Part shown: one piece after another, positions 1 to 6,685 of the stretch
Position numbering within the stretch: the stretch's first letter is position 1
Layout of the letters: each line of letters starts with the position of its first letter
Assembly: GCA_002496475.1 (NCBI GenBank)
Contig: DAJV01000036.1
Location: 1 to 10,666 of the forward strand
DNA from: Vulcanisaeta sp. UBA163
GTDB lineage: Archaea; Thermoproteota; Thermoprotei; Thermoproteales; Thermocladiaceae
Direction of reading: 5' to 3'
DNA length: 10,666 nt
Position numbers and translations under genes: made by a program
Notes under the pieces: generated by a model
Databases searched by the model: none
What the model saw: the letters and a program-made list of their open reading frames with translations, nothing else
Told to the model about the DNA's origin: nothing

Positions 1-558
1 CCAAAGGGCTATATTCAATGATGCAAACTTATACTCCGGTGGAAAAACCCTAGCGAAGTATTGCTTAACTAGGTCAGGATACCTCCTAACAGCCTCATCC
101 ATACTCATTGCAATGACGCCGGCCTTCTCAAGGTCCCTCTTAATGCTCTCGTAGGTGACTCCACCATCAACCTGCCCAATAACCCCAGACAAAACCCTGG
201 CCTCAAGCTCAGGTATCTTAAGTGCCTCATAATATTCCCTCAACTCCCTGGGTAATTCATCCCATGACTTTGCCCTCTCTACGTTTGGTTTTGCATAAAG
301 GACTAGGGACTCAAGGTCTATGTTTCCCTCGAGCGGGAGCCAATTGGGCCAGGGTTGTTTTTCAAACATCTCGAGGGCCCTTAGCCTAAGTCTCCTCATC
401 CAATCAGGTTCACCCTTAATTCTACTGATTTCCTCAATCATATCCTTAGTGATCCTACCCCTGATCTCTATGCTCCATTTAATTGGTTTAGCGTGGCCCA
501 GCATGTTTGAGATTTCCTCGGTCCTCGAGATCTCGAGTCTGACACCGTTCTTACTCAT
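1..558 (-). CDS. sufB: Fe-S cluster assembly scaffold protein SufB (N-terminal part, cut by window edge)
   Basis: SufB is the scaffold subunit of the SUF machinery. It works with the SufC ATPase in the cytosol to build Fe-S clusters, usually as SufBCD or SufB2C2. The first 186 residues are visible, of a protein that is usually about 470 residues long; the C-terminal beta-helix core lies outside the window. Family landmarks seen: EPDWMRRLRLRALEMF (about 50-65), a YAKP stretch (88-91) and WDELP (99-103). Further on are GVIAMSMDEAVRRYPDLV (about 147-164) and PPEYKFASLN before the edge; this order matches SufB N-terminal regions. The start is the ATG at 558. The only other in-frame ATG upstream (588) is followed by a stop two codons later. 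The gene diverges from sufC across 116 bp instead of being co-directional with it. Family assignment is from recognition of these motifs; SufD, a paralogue, is the alternative, but the N-terminal WMxxxRLxAL region favours SufB. Confidence 0.88.
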   Translation of the reverse strand, partial: MSKNGVRLEISRTEEISNMLGHAKPIKWSIEIRGRITKDMIEEISRIKGEPDWMRRLRLRALEMFEKQPWPNWLPLEGNIDLESLVLYAKPNVERAKSWDELPRELREYYEALKIPELEARVLSGVIGQVDGGVTYESIKRDLEKAGVIAMSMDEAVRRYPDLVKQYFARVFPPEYKFASLNIALW

Positions 559-589
559 GGTTATTCTCTTGAATATTCCTAGTTTTGCA

Positions 590-605
590 TTGTTATTAAG
601 TTTTC
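590..605 (-). promoter_or_regulatory. Putative sufB promoter (TATA-like box)
   Basis: On the minus strand the sequence AAAACTTAATAAC lies about 40 nt upstream of the sufB ATG. Archaeal transcription starts about 25 nt after the TATA box, so a short leader of about 12-15 nt is expected. No clear Shine-Dalgarno sequence precedes the ATG. Confidence 0.45.
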
Positions 606-623
606 TCATGATTGGGTTACATA

Positions 624-653
624 GACACTGCCGAAAAGTTTTTAATCAGTGTC
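624..653. promoter_or_regulatory. Inverted repeat bracketing the sufC TATA box (candidate operator)
   Basis: GACACTG (624-630) and CAGTGTC (647-653) are perfect 7-bp inverted arms separated by 16 bp. The spacer holds the sufC TATA-like box. The arms are 23 bp apart centre to centre, about two helical turns, as expected for a dimeric regulator bound to one DNA face. A protein bound here would block TBP/TFB at sufC and could also influence sufB. The arms are directly seen; the operator role is inferred. Confidence 0.5.
636..646 (+). promoter_or_regulatory. Putative sufC promoter (TATA-like box)
   Basis: AAGTTTTTAAT is centred about 33 nt before the sufC ATG at 675. This predicts a start of transcription only a few nucleotides before the ATG, that is a nearly leaderless mRNA. 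The spacing supports the ATG at 675 over the longer ORF that opens at 612, because 612 lies upstream of this box. Confidence 0.5.
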
Positions 654-674
654 ACAGAGGCTACGCGACCAACT

Positions 675-1445
675 ATGACAAGGCTTGAGATAATTAACCT
701 AAGTGTTGAGGTTGATGGTAAGAGGATACTAAACAACGTTAACCTAACCGTTGAGTCAGGGGAGGTTGTAGCTATAATGGGGCCAAATGGTAGTGGTAAA
801 ACAACATTATTCCTAACAATAGCCGGTCATCCGAAGTATAACGTAGTCAGTGGCGATATAAGGCTTGATGGTGAGTCAATACTGAAACTATACCCGGAGG
901 AGAGGGTTCAGAGGGGTGTTTTGCTTGCACTTCAAAGCCCAACGCCTGTACCGGAAGTCAGATTATCGACCTTAATAACTGCAATGCTCAATAAGAGGAC
1001 TGGCAAACGCATTACGGATCCACCACCGCCACAAGTCATTGCTGAAATGACTAAGTTAACGACTGAACTTGGCCTGAAGCCCGAGCACCTATCGAGGGGT
1101 GTACACGCCGGATTCAGTGGTGGTGAGTCTAAGAGGGCTGAGATGCTTCAACTCCTAATGTACAAGCCCAAGGTGGCAATGCTCGATGAGCCGGACTCGG
1201 GGCTTGACGTAGATGGCATAGCCATAATAGGTAAATCAATTGCGAGGCTAGCCCAGGGAGGAACAGCAATGCTGGTCACCACGCATCACGCGGAAATACT
1301 CCATTACGTGAAACCCACTAGGGTTGTGGTAATGGTAAAGGGCTCAGTGGTGCATGTGGGTGGTGAGGATGTTGTTAAGGCTATAGAATCCATGGGTTAC
1401 GAGAAGTTCCTCAAGGAAATTGCCAATCCAAACCCTGCGAAGTGA
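675..1445 (+). CDS. sufC: SUF system ATPase SufC
   Basis: ABC-type ATPase of the SUF Fe-S assembly machinery; its ATP hydrolysis drives rearrangement of the SufB scaffold. The protein has 256 residues, normal for SufC. Seen in order: Walker A GPNGSGKTT (36-44), Q-loop LALQSP (Q87), signature FSGGESKR (147-154), Walker B VAMLDEP (167-173) followed by the SufC-typical DSGLD (174-178), and the switch His in TTHH (204). All nucleotide-binding residues are intact and there are no membrane segments, as expected for this soluble member of the ABC family. The frame is open upstream to a non-ATG start at 612, but the ATG at 675 (MTRLEIINL) begins where SufC proteins begin and fits the promoter. The neighbour sufB is divergent, so the stoichiometry of the pair would need coordinate control from the shared intergenic region. 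Confidence 0.95.
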   Translation: MTRLEIINLSVEVDGKRILNNVNLTVESGEVVAIMGPNGSGKTTLFLTIAGHPKYNVVSGDIRLDGESILKLYPEERVQRGVLLALQSPTPVPEVRLSTLITAMLNKRTGKRITDPPPPQVIAEMTKLTTELGLKPEHLSRGVHAGFSGGESKRAEMLQLLMYKPKVAMLDEPDSGLDVDGIAIIGKSIARLAQGGTAMLVTTHHAEILHYVKPTRVVVMVKGSVVHVGGEDVVKAIESMGYEKFLKEIANPNPAK

Positions 1446-1452
1446 AGGAAAT

Positions 1453-1463
1453 AATTATTTAAT
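1453..1463 (+). promoter_or_regulatory. Putative pyrC promoter (TATA-like box)
   Basis: AATTATTTAAT lies 7 nt after the sufC stop and is centred about 27 nt before the ATG at 1486. This is the spacing of a leaderless archaeal transcript, so pyrC probably has its own promoter and does not depend on read-through from sufC. Confidence 0.55.
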
Positions 1464-1485
1464 CAGGAATGTCTATAATTAATTA

Positions 1486-2808
1486 ATGAGTGCTAAGGTT
1501 AATACGTTAATTAGGGCTAGGGCCTACGTAAGGGGCACACTCAGGCCAACCTACATAGGCATAACCGGCAGTGAGATATCCTATGTTGGTAATGAACCAA
1601 TTGAGGCTGAGAACAGGATTGAATTACCTAATCAATACATAGTCCTCCCTGGCCTGGTGGATATCCACGTGCACTTCAGGGACTTCGACCTATCCTATAA
1701 GGAGGACGCGGTTAGTGGTACCCAGGCTGCATTGGCTGGTGGTTATGTGGCCGTTGGTGATATGCCGAATACGAAGCCGGCAATAAAGACAGTGGAACTA
1801 CTGAGGAGGAAGATTGAGGAGTTCAGCAGGAAAACAAGCCTGCATATTAAGCATTACTTTGGTGCGCCACGGGATCCATCACTACTGGGGGATGCATTAA
1901 GTAATGGCGCGTATGCCGTGGGTGAGGTACTTCCTGAGGAGGTCGCTGAGTACGGTGGTGATCAATACCTGGAGTTACTCTTTAAGGAGGCCGCTAGGGT
2001 TGGCATGCCCATTATAATGCATTGTGAGGATCCATTGATCATAGGTCAGTACAGTGGGCCCAGGGACTTTGAGCACCACAACGTTATTAGGAACCCGAGG
2101 GCTGAACTGTCATGCATACATAACGTAATAAGGCTGGTTTATAGGTACGGCACTAAGGTCCACATAACTCACCTAACGCTACCCCAGTCAATTGGTATAA
2201 TTAAGTTCTCAGGACTTAACATGACCTTTGACGTAACCCCACATCACATGCTTCTAAGTCAAGAGGAGTGCCTTGCTAGGGTTGAAAAGCCGGCTTACTG
2301 CAAGGTTAACCCACCACTCAGGGATGAACCAACAAGGAGGGAGTTACTGACGATGTTCATTAGGGGTGAAGTACCGATGGTGGCCAGTGACCACGCGCCA
2401 CATGCTGATTGGGAGAAGGATAAGCCATATGATGAGGCGCCGTCGGGCATTGTGGGCCTTGAAACCACCGCGCCATTACTACTAACGCTTTGGCGTAGGG
2501 GCTTTGCGGACCTGGGCACGATAATGAGGGCAATCCAGGAAAGACCAGCTAAGTTTCTCGGTTTAAACATAGGCATTAGGCAGGGGTCCTGCGCCGATTT
2601 ATCAATAATGAATACAAAGGCTAGGCACAGGATTGAACCGGAGAAATTTAAAACCAAGGCGAGGTTCTCTCCATTTAAGGGATTTGAGGTTGACGTCGCC
2701 GTAGTAGCCACAATACTTCACGGAAAATTAATGCACTTAAGTGAGGAGTTCATTGATAGTAACACGGTCAAGGTCATTGAGTCCGCCCTCGGGACCCCTG
2801 GGCCTTAG
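1486..2808 (+). CDS. pyrC: Dihydroorotase (class I amidohydrolase)
   Basis: Catalyses reversible cyclisation of N-carbamoyl-L-aspartate to dihydroorotate, step three of de novo pyrimidine synthesis, in the cytosol. The protein has 440 residues, normal for the family. Seen: metal motif DIHVHFRD (59-66, His61/His63), substrate-contacting DMPNTKP (92-98), MHCED (second-sphere/metal His179), ITHL (His228), VTPHH (250-254), KVNPPLRDEP (273-282), SDHAPH with catalytic Asp302, and GLETTAPLL. Where amidohydrolases place a carbamylated lysine, or class I bacterial dihydroorotases an aspartate, this protein reads VGEVLPEE, with Glu147 apparently in that position. The ATG at 1486 follows a TATA-like box at leaderless spacing. 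No other pyrimidine gene is adjacent; the gene converges on asd with 23 bp between the stops. Hydantoinase or allantoinase are alternatives, but NTKP, KVNPPLR and SDHAPH point to dihydroorotase. Confidence 0.93.
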   Translation: MSAKVNTLIRARAYVRGTLRPTYIGITGSEISYVGNEPIEAENRIELPNQYIVLPGLVDIHVHFRDFDLSYKEDAVSGTQAALAGGYVAVGDMPNTKPAIKTVELLRRKIEEFSRKTSLHIKHYFGAPRDPSLLGDALSNGAYAVGEVLPEEVAEYGGDQYLELLFKEAARVGMPIIMHCEDPLIIGQYSGPRDFEHHNVIRNPRAELSCIHNVIRLVYRYGTKVHITHLTLPQSIGIIKFSGLNMTFDVTPHHMLLSQEECLARVEKPAYCKVNPPLRDEPTRRELLTMFIRGEVPMVASDHAPHADWEKDKPYDEAPSGIVGLETTAPLLLTLWRRGFADLGTIMRAIQERPAKFLGLNIGIRQGSCADLSIMNTKARHRIEPEKFKTKARFSPFKGFEVDVAVVATILHGKLMHLSEEFIDSNTVKVIESALGTPGP

Positions 2809-2831
2809 TCTTCGTCATGAAATTAATGATT

Positions 2832-3851
2832 TTAGAGAAGCCCTAGGGCCTTCATGGTCTCTATCGTTAATATGGTTATTCCAGCCGCACCGCGAACCAG
2901 GTTGTCGCCAAGAATCACAAGTCTCAATACATTATTCCTCGTTACCACTCTACCAACGCTTACTGCCATGGGATCCAAGTCCCTGGCCGGCTGTGGTGCA
3001 TCAACCCTATCAAGCACCTTTATTGGTTCCCTGGGTGCCGTTGGTAACTCCTTCTCCTGCGGCAACGACCTAAATCCCCTTAACCTTTCAATAATCTGGT
3101 TGGCATCCGTGTCCCTGTTGAGTATGGCATGGATCACTGCAGTATGGCCATACTTAACGGGCACCCTGGTTGCCGTTACGTAGATGGGCCTACTCCATGG
3201 TTCATAACGATCAAGAAATTGCTTACCAAGGATCTTGTTTATCTCAATGTCAATCTTCTCCTCCTCACCCTTTATAAACGGTATCACGTTACCATCAATC
3301 GCCAAGTAGGACAAGCCCATGTAACCGGCTCCAGAGACCGCCTGTAGTGTTACTATGTGTAGCGCATCTATGAGGTCCTGGATTGGCTTAAGGGGCATTG
3401 ATATTATAGCCGCGGTACAATTCGGATTCTTCACTATCCAGTTGTTCTTGACCTCCCTAAGTATGTTTAGATGTTCCCAATTAACCTCGGGATTTATCAG
3501 TGGTATCCTTGGGTTCATCCTCTCGGGAGACGCGTTGGAAACCACGTTTATACCAGCGTTCACTAGCTTACTTTCCGCGGACCAAGCCACGTCATTCGGC
3601 AACGCAGAGAGCACCACATCAACTGTCTTGTGATCAGCCGGGTCAGTTGACACTAATACCATGTCTCTCACGTACTCAGGTATATCGCCAGGTATGAACC
3701 AGTGCACGACATCACCATACTTACTACCAACCTTGCCCGGCGATGCTGATAAACCAGCAACCTCAATGAATGGGTGATTAGCCAGTAACTTAATCATCCA
3801 CTGCCCAACGAGTCCCGTGGCCCCCAGTATGGAGACCCTCACGCGATCCAT
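2832..3851 (-). CDS. asd: Aspartate-semialdehyde dehydrogenase
   Basis: NADPH-dependent reduction of beta-aspartyl phosphate to aspartate-semialdehyde, the branch point to threonine, methionine, isoleucine and, in organisms using the DAP route, lysine. With the ATG at 3851 the protein has 339 residues. Seen: Rossmann motif GATGLVG (10-16), SALPNDVAW (82-90), the catalytic cysteine in KNPNCTAA (Cys145), QAVSGAGYMG (170-179), and the base histidine in RVPVKYGHTA (His236), which is the archaeal/fungal-type family pattern. The open frame extends to a GTG at 3863, but the ATG at 3851 is preceded at short distance by GGTGAGGG, a good Shine-Dalgarno match, and begins directly with the Rossmann strand. 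It overlaps the end of the aspartate kinase gene by 13 bp, so the two are probably translationally coupled in one operon and act consecutively. Confidence 0.93.
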   Translation of the reverse strand: MDRVRVSILGATGLVGQWMIKLLANHPFIEVAGLSASPGKVGSKYGDVVHWFIPGDIPEYVRDMVLVSTDPADHKTVDVVLSALPNDVAWSAESKLVNAGINVVSNASPERMNPRIPLINPEVNWEHLNILREVKNNWIVKNPNCTAAIISMPLKPIQDLIDALHIVTLQAVSGAGYMGLSYLAIDGNVIPFIKGEEEKIDIEINKILGKQFLDRYEPWSRPIYVTATRVPVKYGHTAVIHAILNRDTDANQIIERLRGFRSLPQEKELPTAPREPIKVLDRVDAPQPARDLDPMAVSVGRVVTRNNVLRLVILGDNLVRGAAGITILTIETMKALGLL

Positions 3852-4930
3852 ACCCTCACCCACCGATGTACATCCCTAGCCAGTGCTATTACATCATCCC
3901 AATTGCTTACTAGCGTGGATATTGCATGGTTATGTTCATTCCTGACCTCGTCTATTTCATATGAAGAGGCAATTTTCGCGACCTCATTCCTCAAGTGGTC
4001 ATTAAGTGAGAGGTTGCAACCAACCACAGATACCTTGAATCTATCCCCGCCCGCCTCACTGACTGTGACCAGTTTCGGCGTAGTAATGCAGTTATTAATT
4101 ACATATGTACCGCTTTCATGCCAGGGATCCGTTATGAACGTAACAACCCTACTATTTACAAGTGGTTCAAAGGTTCTTGGATGAAACTTCTTGGCACCAA
4201 GCATTGAGGCCACATTGGCCTCACCATAACTAATTTCTCTAATTAAGACGGGATCACTTATTATCCTAGGATCACCACTCAATAAACCACCACTATCTGT
4301 GTAGAAGGTTAGGCGTGATGCACCCAGGAAATTGGCGAGTAATGAAGCTGTGTAGTCACTGCCTCCCCTACCCAATGATGCGTACCTACCATCGCCTGTA
4401 ACTCCAAGGAAGCCGGGTACCACGGCCACATCATACGTACTAAACACCCTCCCAAACCTGCTAACCACGTATTTAATACTTGATTCATGATTCACCAATG
4501 CGGAACCCCAGGAATCATTTGTTATAATACCAGGTTCATAGACGGCCTTGGCGTTTAACTCAAGTAGATCCCTGAGTATGTTCTCAACGAGAAGTACAGA
4601 CAGTAATTCCCCATGGATCACCACATAATCCCTAATCCAAGGCTCCCTCAGGTTTATGAACCTGAGCAACTCCTCACGGGTTAACTCAAGGAATGACGCC
4701 AATTTATTGAATCCAAGGCTTAATGCCTCGTTGATGTATATTGATATTGCATCATCAAGCGCCCCCGCATCATGGCCATCAAAGGCCCTTATTAGGAGGT
4801 CCGTTACTCCCTTCATGGCTGAGACGACTATTATTAATTTACCATTGTACAGGCGTTCCCTGTCCATTACCTTGTTTATAACGTTTAGGACATTGCCATT
4901 AGTTAATAATGAACCACCTACCTTTGACAC
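3839..4930 (-). CDS. lysC: Aspartate kinase, short form; start uncertain
   Basis: Phosphorylates L-aspartate to beta-aspartyl phosphate, the first step of the aspartate family pathway; its product goes to Asd, encoded just downstream. From the GTG at 4930 the protein has 363 residues. Seen: KVGGS (3-7, phosphate loop), GRGGSDYTA (187-195), FYTDSGG (209-215), SGDPRI (218-223), SYGEANVASMLGAKKFHPRT (234-253), all of the amino-acid kinase fold. After about residue 274 only about 90 residues remain, room for roughly one ACT domain where many aspartate kinases carry two, so feedback control may be reduced or different. The start is unresolved: the GTG has no Shine-Dalgarno sequence and would cut the first beta strand short, whereas a promoter and a strong AGAGGTGA point to an ATG at 4968 in another frame that stops after seven codons. 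A one-base difference would join the two frames. Confidence 0.9.
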   Translation of the reverse strand: MSKVGGSLLTNGNVLNVINKVMDRERLYNGKLIIVVSAMKGVTDLLIRAFDGHDAGALDDAISIYINEALSLGFNKLASFLELTREELLRFINLREPWIRDYVVIHGELLSVLLVENILRDLLELNAKAVYEPGIITNDSWGSALVNHESSIKYVVSRFGRVFSTYDVAVVPGFLGVTGDGRYASLGRGGSDYTASLLANFLGASRLTFYTDSGGLLSGDPRIISDPVLIREISYGEANVASMLGAKKFHPRTFEPLVNSRVVTFITDPWHESGTYVINNCITTPKLVTVSEAGGDRFKVSVVGCNLSLNDHLRNEVAKIASSYEIDEVRNEHNHAISTLVSNWDDVIALARDVHRWVRVWIA

Positions 4931-4944
4931 TCGTACGCCCAGGT

Positions 4945-4968
4945 CTAGTACAGGGTTTCCATTTCCAT
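4945..4968 (-). other. Seven-codon micro-ORF MEMETLY before aspartate kinase, with strong Shine-Dalgarno
   Basis: The minus strand has AGAGGTGA (4980-4973) four bases before an ATG at 4968, the best ribosome binding site in the window. The reading is MEMETLY then TAG, ending 14 nt before the GTG of aspartate kinase and in a different frame. Either it is a leader peptide from which ribosomes reinitiate, or it is the true N-terminus separated from the enzyme by an indel. The sequence alone cannot decide. Confidence 0.4.
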
Positions 4969-5000
4969 CGGGTCACCTCTATATAGGCACGAACATTACA

Positions 5001-5011
5001 CATATTTAAAA
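5001..5011 (-). promoter_or_regulatory. Putative promoter of the aspartate kinase-asd operon
   Basis: Minus-strand TTTTAAATATG is centred about 26 nt before position 4980, so the transcript should begin near the AGAGGTGA element and 12 nt before the ATG at 4968. It therefore supports that ATG as the intended start of translation. Confidence 0.5.
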
Positions 5012-5022
5012 TTTACTGTCTC

Positions 5023-5039
5023 GGGTATAGTATATACCC
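5023..5039. promoter_or_regulatory. Palindrome upstream of the aspartate kinase TATA box (candidate operator)
   Basis: GGGTATA (5023-5029) and TATACCC (5033-5039) are perfect 7-bp inverted arms around a 3-bp centre. The element ends about 12 bp upstream of the TATA-like box of the aspartate kinase operon, where archaeal Lrp-type activators or repressors often bind. The regulator is unknown; the role is inferred from position. Confidence 0.45.
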
Positions 5040-5056
5040 ATGTTCATTATGTAAAT

Positions 5057-5099
5057 AGCAATAATAAAACACTAAACTGTAAAACAATGAATTATTGCT
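5057..5099 (-). repeat. Inverted repeat downstream of cimA (possible terminator hairpin)
   Basis: AGCAATAAT (5057-5065) and ATTATTGCT (5091-5099) are perfect 9-bp inverted arms with a 25-nt loop, beginning 13 nt after the cimA stop codon. Read along the cimA strand the loop and flank contain short U-runs (TTGTTTTAC, GTGTTTTATT), which resemble archaeal U-rich terminator signals. The stem is A/U-rich and weak, so a terminator role is only a suggestion. Confidence 0.3.
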
Positions 5100-5112
5100 C
5101 TACATCTATAAT

Positions 5113-6663
5113 TTACTTGATATCTTTATAATTATTAATCATCAATATATAATTAAGGCCATCAAGCAATGCCGCGACACTTGCGGCAATGATGCTGGTG
5201 GAGACGCCGACAGTCCTCCACCTGGTCTTTCCATCACTAAACTCCATGAGGACCCTAACCACACTCTCCGTATTCTTAACCTCACCAGGGAGTATAACCC
5301 TATAGTCAGTAAGCATAACGCCATTAAGTTCAGGGAATAACCTCGACGCAACACTCCTTAATGCCTTATCAATTGCATGCACAGGGCCAACGCCCTCGGC
5401 GACGCCTAATTCACCATTGACCTTGACCATGGCTACGTGCATATCATCATCACTAACAACCTTCCAATAATCAATCCTCAGCGCATCCCTAAATATCCCA
5501 ATTTCCCTAAGTACAATGAGTACAGCAGATGCCGGCGCTAAGTCAAAGCTATAGCCCTCATTTTCAAGCTCCTTAATTTGCTCAAGGGCGTGCCTAAGTC
5601 TCGGGTCGTCCTTAGTAACATTAAAGCCCAAGTCCCTAAGGTACATGAGTATGTTTGATGAGCCGGCTAACTCCGAAACCACAAACCTCCTACTATTACC
5701 AACTAGTTCAGGGTTTATATGTTCATAAGCCCTGGTCACCTTGGACACGCCATCAGCATGTAAACCAGCCTTGTGGGAGAAGGCGTAATCACCAACGTAT
5801 GGTTGATATGGATTTGGACTTAGACCTGCAGTCTCATAGACAAACCTGGACACAACCCTTAACTTCTTAAGGTCATTAAGGCCCCTAAGTGCCTTAAGAC
5901 CTAGTTTAAGCACTAGGTTTGGTATTACCTGTATTAAGTCAGCGTTTCCCGTTCTTTCCCCAAGCCCATTAATGGTACCCTGAACATGACGAGCACCAGC
6001 CAATACGCCCATCACTGTGTTAGCCACGGCACAACCGGAGTCATTATGCATGTGTATACCGACCGTGGTCTTCAGTTCCTTCACGACTTTAGTCGTTATT
6101 TCATAAATCTCATGAGGAAGCATGGCGCCATTAGTGTCCGCCAATACGACTGCACTAGCCCCAGCCTCCTCCGCAGTCCTAACAATCCTAAGTGTATAGT
6201 CCGGGTCCTCCTTAAATCCCTGGTAGAAGTGCTCGGCGTCAAATATAACGGTCAAACCATGGTCCCTGAGATAACGAATACTATCATATACCATGTCCAG
6301 GTTATCCTCCGGGCTAACCTTAAGGACCTCCCTAACGTGGAGTATCCAGGACTTACCAACCAAAACTGCAACACCAACATCTGAGTTAAGTATGGCGTTT
6401 AGATTAACGTCATCCTTCGCGTTAACGCCCCTTCTCTTGGTCATTCCAAAGGCAGCCAGTTTAGCATTACTCAATGGGTGATTCTTCATTTCCCTGAAGA
6501 ACTCAGCATCCTTGGGGTTGCTACCGGGCCAACCACCCTCTATATAGTCAATACCTAGATCGTCAAGCATTAGGGCGATCCTAACCTTATCATTAAGCGT
6601 GAATGATATACCAGTCATTTGAGCTCCGTCTCTAAGCGTCGTATCCAGAACCTCAACCCTCGT
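5113..6663 (-). CDS. cimA: (R)-citramalate synthase CimA, without a standard start codon in frame
   Basis: Condenses acetyl-CoA with pyruvate to (R)-citramalate, the threonine-independent entry to isoleucine. Counting from the ACG at 6663 the product is 516 residues. Seen: VEVLDTTLRDGAQ at the N-terminus with the conserved Arg and metal-binding Asp, EGGWPGSNPKD, HMHNDSGCA with the HxH metal ligands (His204/His206), GTINGLGERTGNADL, the YVGDYAFSHKAGLHADGV region, and a C-terminal LeuA-type regulatory domain of about 130 residues. GGWPGSNPKD and overall organisation fit CimA better than isopropylmalate or homocitrate synthase. The first in-frame ATG is at 6618, but starting there would remove the essential LRDG motif. 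Between it and the TAG at 6670-6672 there is no ATG, GTG or TTG; ACG at 6663 sits nine bases after AGGTGGTG. A non-standard start or a frameshift from the ATG at 6685 must be considered. Confidence 0.9.
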   Translation of the reverse strand, partial: TRVEVLDTTLRDGAQMTGISFTLNDKVRIALMLDDLGIDYIEGGWPGSNPKDAEFFREMKNHPLSNAKLAAFGMTKRRGVNAKDDVNLNAILNSDVGVAVLVGKSWILHVREVLKVSPEDNLDMVYDSIRYLRDHGLTVIFDAEHFYQGFKEDPDYTLRIVRTAEEAGASAVVLADTNGAMLPHEIYEITTKVVKELKTTVGIHMHNDSGCAVANTVMGVLAGARHVQGTINGLGERTGNADLIQVIPNLVLKLGLKALRGLNDLKKLRVVSRFVYETAGLSPNPYQPYVGDYAFSHKAGLHADGVSKVTRAYEHINPELVGNSRRFVVSELAGSSNILMYLRDLGFNVTKDDPRLRHALEQIKELENEGYSFDLAPASAVLIVLREIGIFRDALRIDYWKVVSDDDMHVAMVKVNGELGVAEGVGPVHAIDKALRSVASRLFPELNGVMLTDYRVILPGEVKNTESVVRVLMEFSDGKTRWRTVGVSTSIIAASVAALLDGLNYILMINNYKDIK

Positions 6664-6685
6664 GGATTTCTACACCACCTACCAT
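6653..6685 (-). other. Ten-codon micro-ORF MVGGVEIHEG overlapping the cimA N-terminus
   Basis: The ATG at 6685 lies just where the cimA promoter should start the transcript, so it could be read as a leaderless start. It encodes MVGGVEIHEG and stops at a TGA (6655-6653) that overlaps the cimA coding region in another frame. Moving forward one base at or before this TGA would bring ribosomes into the cimA frame (GEVLDTTLRDG). Leader peptide, programmed frameshift and sequence error are all possible. Confidence 0.35.

Noticed and set aside
612..674. N-terminal extension of SufC from an upstream start at 612
   Set aside because: The extension lies upstream of and across the TATA-like box and does not resemble SufC N-termini; the ATG at 675 fits promoter and family.
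320..688. Open plus-strand frame of 122 codons over the left edge
   Set aside because: It is antisense to sufB and runs into sufC in another frame; composition is typical of a shadow frame and no family is recognisable.
2295..2711. 138-codon minus-strand frame inside pyrC
   Set aside because: Fully antisense to the conserved dihydroorotase motifs; a shadow frame.
5142..5354. Minus-strand 70-codon frame at the 3' end of cimA
   Set aside because: Alternative frame of the CimA regulatory domain; no promoter or ribosome site, no recognisable protein.
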